NCBI GenBank assembly: GCA_029562045.1
Contig: JAKQWJ010000334.1
Span: forward strand, 1-5,460
DNA from: Spirochaetota bacterium
GTDB taxonomy: Bacteria > Spirochaetota > Spirochaetia > DTKZ01
Direction of reading: 5' to 3'
Length of the DNA: 5,460 nucleotides
The notes beneath the pieces were generated by a model, which was not told the DNA's origin, did no database searches, and saw nothing but the letters and a program-made list of their open reading frames with translations. Every line of letters begins with the position of its first letter. Positions within the stretch are counted from its first letter, which is position 1. Shown piece by piece: positions 1 to 4,859 of the stretch. Made by a program: the position numbers and the translations under genes.

Positions 1-835
1 TTCCGGAGATCGATCCCGCGGCTCCCCGGGCTGGGGGACCGTCGGCGCCGGCGGTGTTTCCGGCTTCGGGATCCGGGGGGCCGCCCACCACCCGATTCCG
101 GGGGTTCACGGGAAAACCCAGAGCCGCCAGTTCCCGGGTCACCTCCCGATGGGTATCCGGGGGAGGGTCGAAGTACCCCTCGTAGACCAGAAGGCGCAGC
201 GGCACCCGGGCCGCCTCGGAGCTTTTATTGCGCCGCAGCGTTCCGGCGGCCAGATTCCGGGGGTTGGCGTAGGGGGTCTCCTCCCGGGCGTTGAGCTCCA
301 GGAACCTGTCCGTGGGGAGGAATATTTCGCCCCGGACGGCGAAGGAGCCGCCCCGGTCCACCCGGAGGGGGACTTCCCGGATGGTCCTGACGTTGGCGGT
401 CACATCGTTACCCACGTACCCGTTTCCCCGGGTGACGGCCCGTTCCAGAATCCCATCCCGGTAATACAGGACGATGGAAACCCCGTCGATCTTCTCCTCC
501 ATCATGAAGGAGAGGACCCGTCCGGCGGCGGCCCGGGTTTTCCGCATCCAGCCCTCCACCTCGGCGGAGGTGTAGGCCTTGTCCAGACTCAGGACGGGAA
601 TCGTGTGGGGAGACTCGGGGAAGTCGGCGTCCAGGTCCGAACCCACCCGCAGGCCGGGGGAATCGGGGGTCACCAGATCGGGGTGCTCCTTTTCCAGAAG
701 GAGGAGACGGTCGAAGAGACGGTCGTACTCCCGGTCAGACACCGATGGACGGCCGTCAATGTAGTATTCCCGCTGCAGCCGCAGGATGCGTTCCCGCAGT
801 CCCGCAAGCTCTTCCCGGGCGCTGTCTTTCGTCAT
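1..835 (-). CDS. ligA: NAD-dependent DNA ligase LigA, N-terminal part (runs off the left edge)
   Basis: This cytoplasmic enzyme seals 3'-OH/5'-phosphate nicks in replication and repair, using NAD+ as AMP donor. The first 278 codons are present, starting at the ATG at 835-833. Domain Ia (residues about 1-65) carries the NMN-binding pattern Y24-Y25, D34 and Y37-D38, followed by HPDLVTPDSP (51-60). The adenylation domain has the nucleophile motif EEKIDG with Lys115, the same number as the E. coli catalytic lysine, which supports the start. It continues with TRGNG (135-139), NVRTI (148-152), VRGE (167-170) and NPRNLAAGTL (191-200). Two usually acidic positions are Asn here: N138 in TRG[D]G and N143 in G[E]DVT. 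After FPVN (241-244) comes a Gly/Pro/Ala-rich stretch (about 251-278) where an ordered segment is expected. The rest of the adenylation domain and the OB, zinc-finger, HhH and BRCT regions lie beyond the window. There is no Shine-Dalgarno sequence, but an extended -10 sits just upstream. The identity is secure. Confidence 0.96.
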   Translation of the reverse strand, partial: MTKDSAREELAGLRERILRLQREYYIDGRPSVSDREYDRLFDRLLLLEKEHPDLVTPDSPGLRVGSDLDADFPESPHTIPVLSLDKAYTSAEVEGWMRKTRAAAGRVLSFMMEEKIDGVSIVLYYRDGILERAVTRGNGYVGNDVTANVRTIREVPLRVDRGGSFAVRGEIFLPTDRFLELNAREETPYANPRNLAAGTLRRNKSSEAARVPLRLLVYEGYFDPPPDTHREVTRELAALGFPVNPRNRVVGGPPDPEAGNTAGADGPPARGAAGSISG

Positions 836-842
836 GGAGACG

Positions 843-851
843 ATGATAACA
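843..851 (-). promoter_or_regulatory. Candidate extended -10 promoter for ligA
   Basis: Read on the minus strand the sequence is TGTTATCAT, an extended -10 element (TGn) with hexamer TATCAT at 848-843, five of six matches to TATAAT. Transcription would start near 836, one base before the ligA ATG, giving a leaderless or nearly leaderless mRNA. This agrees with the absence of a ribosome-binding site. I see no good -35 about 17 bp upstream; an extended -10 can work without one. The assignment is inferred from sequence alone. Confidence 0.4.
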
Positions 852-856
852 GAAGA

Positions 857-884
857 GGCGGGAAACCGCCACGGGAACGTGGCG
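857..884. other. Two overlapping hairpins between the SPOR gene and ligA
   Basis: Plus-strand bases 857-870 form GGCGG-GAAA-CCGCC (5-bp stem, 4-base loop). Bases 867-884 form CGCCACG-GGAA-CGTGGCG (7-bp stem, 4-base loop). They share 867-870, so only one can form at a time. On the leftward transcript the 7-bp hairpin comes first, four bases after the SPOR stop codon. No run of T follows either stem, so a classical intrinsic terminator is not well supported. They could be an mRNA 3'-end stabiliser, a weak attenuator or a structure reducing readthrough into ligA. Confidence 0.45.
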
Positions 885-887
885 CCT

Positions 888-2159
888 TCAGTCCACCCGG
901 CGGGAAAAAGCGTCCCGATAGCCCCCGGCCCGGAGGTTGCGGAGCGCCACCCCCCGTTCGTCGCCGGACACGGGCCCCACCAGAACACGGTACAGGGGTC
1001 TGGGGCCTTCCACCGGCTCCACCACCACCGGGTAGGCGCCGGCCAGGGAATCCACCACGGGCTTGACCTTCCGGGGGTCCGAGTAGGCCGCCACCTGCAG
1101 ATAGTAGGACTTCCGCACCAGGGTCGTCGTCAGGGGCAGATTCGTCCGGGCCCAGGTTCCCAGGGGATCCGCGTCCGGGAACCTGGGGAACTCCGCCTCC
1201 GCGACAGATTTTCCCGGAAGCGGCGGAACCGCCGTCGCCGGCGGAGCCTCCTCCCGCTTCGTCCCGGCATCAGGAAAGGCCTCCTCCGGAAGAACGTCGG
1301 GGATGGTGGCCACGATGGTATCCAGCCGCTCCACCGCCGATCTCCGGGCCTCTCCGGACAGTTCCGGCTCGTCCTCCAGGACAGACGGAGGTTCCGCCGC
1401 ATCCGGAGCCGGCCTTTCTCCCCCGCCCTCCGCCGCGGCCAGGGAGACCTCGGGTCCGCCGGGGAACTCGGGTTTCGCCGGCCCCTGCGGCACCGGGATG
1501 TCCCCGGCCGTCCAGGCCGGGATGGTTTCCGGCCCCACCTCCGGGGCTTCCCCGTTGGTCCATTCCCCATAGCCGGCGGGAGTCTCCTCTCCCTCCTCCG
1601 GGGCGGGTTCGGCGTCCCGGGATTCCCCATGGGCGATCACGGCTTCCCGGGCTTCCGCAGGCTTCTCCGGGGCGGCGCCGGAGTCCTCCGCGGGCTCCGG
1701 GATCACGGCCGGCCGCGGCGCCCGGTCGGCTCTCTTGTCCACCAGGGCGTTGACGTCTCCCGCCGCGGCGGCGGGATTCACCTCCGGGTCCCGGCTGTAG
1801 GGAAGATCGAACCCCGGCTCCGGGAAGGGAGCCGCGGAGCCGAGCGCCGGACTCACCCGGACCTGGGCGATGTCCCTGCCCGCCAACCCCAGGGCCTCCG
1901 CGGCGCTTTCCGAAACCACAATGAGAAGGGAGGGGTTGGACAGTCCGCCGGTGATGACGACGCGGACACTCCTGCCGGTGTTCAGATTCATCACATTCAC
2001 GATGGAGTTCCGGGGAAATACGCCGGAATGACCGAAGTGCCCTTCCGGGGGAAAATCCCCATACCGTCCCACGGCGGCGGAACCGTCCCAGAACCTCTGC
2101 GCCCAGAGGCCCAGGGTCAGGACCAGACCCAGGAACACAAGCAATGCACCGCGCTTCAT
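888..2159 (-). CDS. Secreted SPOR-domain protein with degenerate RlpA-like barrel
   Basis: The predicted protein has 423 residues. A Sec signal peptide covers about 1-20: Lys-Arg, a hydrophobic core, and likely cleavage in LWA-QRF. Residues about 41-103 resemble the RlpA double-psi beta-barrel: a Pro then VNVMNLNTGRSVRV (54-67), then SESAAEALGL (83-92) and a V-x-V ending. The catalytic RGPF/Asp stretch of RlpA is replaced by ITGGLSNPS (69-77), so lytic transglycosylase activity is doubtful. A Pro/Glu/Ala-rich, probably disordered linker spans about 105-345. The C-terminus (about 350-423) is a SPOR domain, YYLQVAAYSD (352-361) through YRVLVGPVSG (390-399), a family that binds denuded peptidoglycan at division sites. 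ATG 2159 is preferred over the GTG at 2192 because it has a good ribosome-binding site and begins the signal peptide. A cell-wall or division role is inferred. The SPOR call is strong; the barrel call is moderate. Confidence 0.85.
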   Translation of the reverse strand: MKRGALLVFLGLVLTLGLWAQRFWDGSAAVGRYGDFPPEGHFGHSGVFPRNSIVNVMNLNTGRSVRVVITGGLSNPSLLIVVSESAAEALGLAGRDIAQVRVSPALGSAAPFPEPGFDLPYSRDPEVNPAAAAGDVNALVDKRADRAPRPAVIPEPAEDSGAAPEKPAEAREAVIAHGESRDAEPAPEEGEETPAGYGEWTNGEAPEVGPETIPAWTAGDIPVPQGPAKPEFPGGPEVSLAAAEGGGERPAPDAAEPPSVLEDEPELSGEARRSAVERLDTIVATIPDVLPEEAFPDAGTKREEAPPATAVPPLPGKSVAEAEFPRFPDADPLGTWARTNLPLTTTLVRKSYYLQVAAYSDPRKVKPVVDSLAGAYPVVVEPVEGPRPLYRVLVGPVSGDERGVALRNLRAGGYRDAFSRRVD

Positions 2160-2169
2160 ATGTATGAGA

Positions 2170-2180
2170 CTCCTGCTCCT
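2170..2180 (-). promoter_or_regulatory. Ribosome-binding site of the SPOR-domain gene
   Basis: Read on the minus strand the sequence is AGGAGCAGGAG, two AGGAG copies side by side. The nearer one ends 10 bases before the ATG at 2159. It decides the start in favour of this ATG over the in-frame GTG at 2192-2190, which overlaps the upstream gene's TAG stop and would put polar residues in front of the signal peptide. It also shows that this gene is translated as the second gene of a leftward transcript. Confidence 0.7.
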
Positions 2181-2191
2181 ATTGTCGGACA

Positions 2192-2755
2192 CTAGGGACC
2201 CCCGGATGAGGTTTTTCCTCCCCTCCCCGCCGCCAGAACCCGCCGGGCGATCTCCCCGCCCAATCGGGCGCAGTGCGCCTCGGGGGAGACGCTCTCCTCC
2301 CGCGCCACGGCCCCGGCGTCGAGTTCCGCGGAGAGAAGAAGCCGCTGGTCCTCCACCTGATAGTAGGAGTAGCGGAGCTTTTCCGGCAGGGTTTCGGTCC
2401 CCGCCGCGCCGCCCCCGCCGGAGACCCCCAGGACACCGGCGCCTTCTGCCGCGCCGCCGAGGGCCCCGGAGAAAAAGACCTCCACCAGAAGAAGCCGTCC
2501 CGCCCCCCCCTCCCGGGCCCGGCGCATCAGGGCCGGCTTCTGCGTCGGGGAGACGGGGCCTCCGTCGTTGAAAACGATGGTGTCCGCCAGGAAGAATGAC
2601 TCCATGATGCCGTCCTCCACCGCGGAAAGGCGGAAATTCTCCGTTTTTTCATCCTCCCCGGGGGACCCGCTCCGACCCACCGCCACCATGACCGTTTCCG
2701 CCCCCAGGGCGGCGCACAGCAGGGCGAACATCACCACGCAAAACGTCCGCATCAT
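2192..2755 (-). CDS. Secreted protein of unknown function
   Basis: I do not recognise this 187-residue protein. Residues 1-19 form a Sec signal peptide with short n-region MMRT, hydrophobic core CVVMFALLCAAL and likely cleavage at LGA-ET. The mature part begins with a beta-like stretch TVMVAVGRSG (21-30). It continues with an acidic/aliphatic segment SAVEDGIMESFFLADTIVFN (44-63), a second strand-like run RLLLVEVFFSG (87-97), a Gly/Ala-rich loop (about 98-120), then LRYSYYQVEDQRLLLSAELD (127-146) and a basic C-terminus. There is no lipobox cysteine at the cleavage site, so it is probably soluble in the periplasm or outside the cell. It precedes the SPOR gene by 32 bp and is likely co-transcribed. 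Start choice is uncertain: ATG 2755 gives a compact signal peptide, whereas ATG 2788 adds 11 residues (MGRRRGADTLA) and has GGAAGG 11 bases upstream. A longer reading to 3403 would run antisense through the nusG-like gene and is not credible. Confidence 0.72.
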   Translation of the reverse strand: MMRTFCVVMFALLCAALGAETVMVAVGRSGSPGEDEKTENFRLSAVEDGIMESFFLADTIVFNDGGPVSPTQKPALMRRAREGGAGRLLLVEVFFSGALGGAAEGAGVLGVSGGGGAAGTETLPEKLRYSYYQVEDQRLLLSAELDAGAVAREESVSPEAHCARLGGEIARRVLAAGRGGKTSSGGP

Positions 2756-2806
2756 TGCCAGAGTATCGGCCCCCCGGCGGCGGCCCATGAGAGCCGGAAC
2801 CCTTCC

Positions 2807-2820
2807 GGATTGCGCAATCC
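2807..2820. promoter_or_regulatory. Perfect 14-bp palindrome in the divergent intergenic region
   Basis: GGATTGCGCAATCC equals its own reverse complement over all 14 bases, centred between 2813 and 2814. It lies in the gap between the leftward secreted-protein gene and the rightward nusG-like gene and overlaps the proposed -35 of the latter. With no spacer it would make a poor RNA hairpin, and no T run directly abuts it, so a dimeric DNA-binding regulator site is the better reading. The regulator is unknown and the role is inferred. Confidence 0.45.
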
Positions 2821-2838
2821 CTTCCTTCGTGCTATTTT
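2810..2838 (+). promoter_or_regulatory. Candidate promoter of the nusG-like/sugar operon
   Basis: A -35-like TTGCGC at 2810-2815 is followed, after exactly 17 bp, by an extended -10, TGC-TATTTT (hexamer 2833-2838). The -35 matches consensus in three of six bases and the -10 in four of six. The predicted start is near 2845, leaving about 7 bases before the ATG at 2852. That fits the lack of a Shine-Dalgarno sequence there. The -35 sits inside the 14-bp palindrome, so a bound repressor would block it. The individual matches are modest. Confidence 0.35.
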
Positions 2839-2851
2839 TTTCCCACCGGCC

Positions 2852-3382
2852 ATGAACTATTACGCGGTACAGGTAAAAACCCGGGAGGAAGGGCGGTTCG
2901 CGTCCCTGGCGGAAAAAATGCGGGCGGGAGACCCGCTGTCCGTGGTGTACCCCCGGCGGGTGCTGTCGGTGCGCCGGCGGGGCAAGGTGAGTCCGAAGGA
3001 GGAGCCCCTGTATCCGGGCTATGTCTTTCTGGCGGGAGGGGAGATCCCCACGGAGGTCTACTGGCGGATCAAGAAAGTGCCCGGTTTCCGCCGATTTTTG
3101 AAGAGCAACCGGGACATCAGGCCGGTGGAAGGCCGGGACCGGGAGATACTTCTGCACTTCCTGGGATTCGGCGAGGTGATACGCAAGTCCACCGTGCGGT
3201 TCGACGCCGACGACCGGATCCAGGTGCTGGAGGGACCCCTGCTGGGCCTGGAGGGGCGCATCGTGAAGATCGACAAACGCAAGGGGCGGGCCAAGGTTCG
3301 GCTGGACATGTACGAGGAATCCTTCCTGGTGGATCTGGGGATGGACTTCATCGGCAAGATCGGGGAGAACCCGAATGGCTGA
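2852..3382 (+). CDS. NusG-family specialised antiterminator (LoaP/RfaH/UpxY type)
   Basis: The predicted protein has 176 residues and two domains. The NGN domain (about 1-105) opens with MNYYAVQVKTREE, continues with YPRRVLSVRRRGK (33-45) and has the family hallmark PLYPGYVFL (52-60), then WRIKKVPGFRRFL (71-83). The C-terminal KOW domain (about 118-168) contains LEGPLLGLEGRIVKIDKRKG (126-145). NusG paralogues of this kind bind the clamp of elongating RNA polymerase and suppress pausing or termination in specific operons. The KOW core and the 'PLYPGY' form look most like LoaP, a guess from memory of that group. Being the first gene of a sugar-biosynthesis operon, rather than next to secE/rplK, argues against housekeeping NusG. 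ATG 2852 is chosen because the family begins here; it has no clear ribosome-binding site and may be nearly leaderless. It overlaps the next gene by 8 bp (ATGGCTGA), implying coupled translation. Confidence 0.9.
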   Translation: MNYYAVQVKTREEGRFASLAEKMRAGDPLSVVYPRRVLSVRRRGKVSPKEEPLYPGYVFLAGGEIPTEVYWRIKKVPGFRRFLKSNRDIRPVEGRDREILLHFLGFGEVIRKSTVRFDADDRIQVLEGPLLGLEGRIVKIDKRKGRAKVRLDMYEESFLVDLGMDFIGKIGENPNG

Positions 3383-4859
3383 CGGCAAGAAGAAAAGCAG
3401 CATCTACATCATCGGCGCGGGCTTCGCCGGGACCGCCATCGCCGGGGAGATCCGGAGGAAGGGGATCTTCGGCGACGTGGTGGCCTTCCTGGACGACGAC
3501 CCCGGCAAGATCGGCTCCCGGATCGACCAGATCCCCGTCCTGGGCCCCATCCGGGACGTGGTCAGCCTGCTCCGGAGGACCCCCGCGGACGAGGCCATCA
3601 TCGCCATCCCCGGCGCCTCCCGGGACAAGCTCCGGGACCTGTACCGGCTTTTAAAGAAGGCGGAGTTCGCCAAGATCCGGATCCTGCCGGGGATATCCCA
3701 GATCGTCGAGGGGGCGGCGCACCTCATCCTGGCCCGGGAAATAGACCCCCAGGACCTTCTGGCCCGCAGCCCGGTGACCATCAACCTCACCCGCAGCCTC
3801 GCCTACCTCCGGGGCCGGCGGGTCCTCATCACCGGGGCGGGGGGCAGCATCGGGGCGGAGCTGTCCCGCCAGCTCCTCTCCGGGGGGGCGGAGCGGCTCT
3901 ATCTCTTCGGGCACGGGGAGAACAGCATCTACGAGATCGACCGGGAGCTGCGGATCCTCCAGGAGGAGGGAGTGGGCGAAAAGGCCACCATCGTGCCGGT
4001 CATCGGCGACCTGAAGGACGCCGATTACACCCGCTTCATTCTGAAGAGGCTGAAGGCCGATGTGGTCTTCCACTGCGCCGCCTACAAGCATGTGCCCATG
4101 ACCGAAGCAAACCCGGTGGAGGCCATCAAGAACAATGTCTTCGGCACCCGCAACCTGGTGGACGCTTCCCTCCAGGCGGGCACCCGGAGATTCGTGCTGA
4201 TCTCCACCGACAAGACCGTGGGTCCCCGGTCGGTCTACGGGGTAACCAAGAAGATCGCCGAAGAGATCGTCCTGGGGGCCGACGGGGGCGACTCCCTCTC
4301 CTTCATGGTGGTGCGCTTCGGCAACGTTCTGGGCTCCCGGGGAAGCATCGTCCCGCTGTTCCAGAGGCAGATCCTCAAGGGGGGGCCGGTGACGGTGACC
4401 CACCCCGAGGCGAGCCGCTACTTCATGACCATCCCCGAGGCGGCCTCCCTGGTCCTGCAGACCGGCGGGGTGGGCCGGGGGGGGGAACTCTATGTCCTGG
4501 ACATGGGGGAGAGGCTTCTCATCAAGGACCTGGCGGAGCAGATGATCCGGTTCTACGGGTTCGAACCGGAGAAGGAGATACCCATCCAGTACATCGGCCT
4601 GCGGCCGGGGGAAAAGCTGAACGAAGCCCTGTGGAACGACGGCGAATCGGCGGCGGAAACCGAGTACCGGAAGATCTACCGGATCCTCCGGGACTCCTTC
4701 CCCCTGCCGTCCCTGGAGAAACTCCTGGCGGACCTGGCCCCCATCTGCTTTTTCGACCCCGCCCGACCGGACCGGTATCGGAACCGGAGAATCCTGCGGA
4801 GCCTGCTGCGGACAGCGGTTCCCACCCTGGAAGCGCCCCCCCATGAACCGGAATACTGA
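3375..4859 (+). CDS. NDP-sugar 4,6-dehydratase, CapD/PglF/FlaA1 family, soluble form
   Basis: The predicted protein has 494 residues. Family members convert UDP-GlcNAc, NAD(P)-dependently, to a 4-keto-6-deoxy sugar, the first step toward amino-dideoxy sugars in surface glycans. Two Rossmann parts are visible. An N-terminal nucleotide-binding domain has IYIIGAGFAG (10-19), ending in the linker DPQDLLARSPV (124-134) typical of long members. The catalytic SDR domain has TGAGGSIG (153-160), AAYKHVPMTEANP (235-247), STDK (277-280), YGVTK (288-292) and RFGNVLGSRGS (314-324). The four N-terminal membrane helices of usual long CapD/PglF proteins are absent, so it should be cytoplasmic. Tyr288 stands where long members usually have Met, as in short FlaA1-type enzymes. 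GGGGAG at 3362-3367, 7 bases before ATG 3375, is a good ribosome-binding site. The 3' end overlaps the next gene by 17 bp. A G9 tract lies at 4477-4485. The fold and class are secure; the exact substrate and C5 stereochemistry are not. Confidence 0.93.
   Translation: MADGKKKSSIYIIGAGFAGTAIAGEIRRKGIFGDVVAFLDDDPGKIGSRIDQIPVLGPIRDVVSLLRRTPADEAIIAIPGASRDKLRDLYRLLKKAEFAKIRILPGISQIVEGAAHLILAREIDPQDLLARSPVTINLTRSLAYLRGRRVLITGAGGSIGAELSRQLLSGGAERLYLFGHGENSIYEIDRELRILQEEGVGEKATIVPVIGDLKDADYTRFILKRLKADVVFHCAAYKHVPMTEANPVEAIKNNVFGTRNLVDASLQAGTRRFVLISTDKTVGPRSVYGVTKKIAEEIVLGADGGDSLSFMVVRFGNVLGSRGSIVPLFQRQILKGGPVTVTHPEASRYFMTIPEAASLVLQTGGVGRGGELYVLDMGERLLIKDLAEQMIRFYGFEPEKEIPIQYIGLRPGEKLNEALWNDGESAAETEYRKIYRILRDSFPLPSLEKLLADLAPICFFDPARPDRYRNRRILRSLLRTAVPTLEAPPHEPEY
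4477..4485 (+). repeat. G9 homopolymer inside the dehydratase gene
   Basis: Nine consecutive G residues cover the end of Arg368, Gly369, Gly370 and the first base of Glu371. It is the longest mononucleotide run I noticed. In this copy the frame is intact. A one-base slip would frameshift the last quarter of the protein. Other G/C runs of 7-8 occur in this GC-rich window (for example 2503-2510, 3882-3888, 4379-4385 and 4836-4842), so it may be only compositional. Confidence 0.6.

Noticed and set aside
149..1066. Open frame of 305 codons on the plus strand opposite ligA
   Set aside because: It is low-complexity, Gly/Pro-rich, antisense to an unmistakable LigA, and crosses two gene boundaries.
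2160..2192. GTG start at 2192 for the SPOR protein
   Set aside because: It would add 11 polar residues ahead of the signal peptide and overlaps the upstream stop codon. ATG 2159 has an AGGAG at proper spacing.
786..2195. Open frame of 469 codons on the plus strand opposite the SPOR gene
   Set aside because: The translation is Arg/Gly/Pro-rich with no domain. It is fully antisense to a protein with a signal peptide and a SPOR domain, and long antisense frames are expected at this GC content.
2807..2841. Intrinsic terminator made of the palindrome plus the T7 run (2835-2841)
   Set aside because: The T run starts 14 bases after the dyad, the dyad has no spacer for a good loop, and it lies upstream of a start codon between divergent genes, not after a stop.
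2756..3403. N-terminal extension of the secreted-protein frame to a start at 3403
   Set aside because: The added 216 residues are antisense to the nusG-like gene and would bury the signal peptide in the middle of the protein.
4836..4842. C7 run directly before the aminotransferase ATG as a phase-variable element
   Set aside because: Seven bases is short, similar runs are common here, and slippage would change only the last few residues of the dehydratase and the start spacing slightly.
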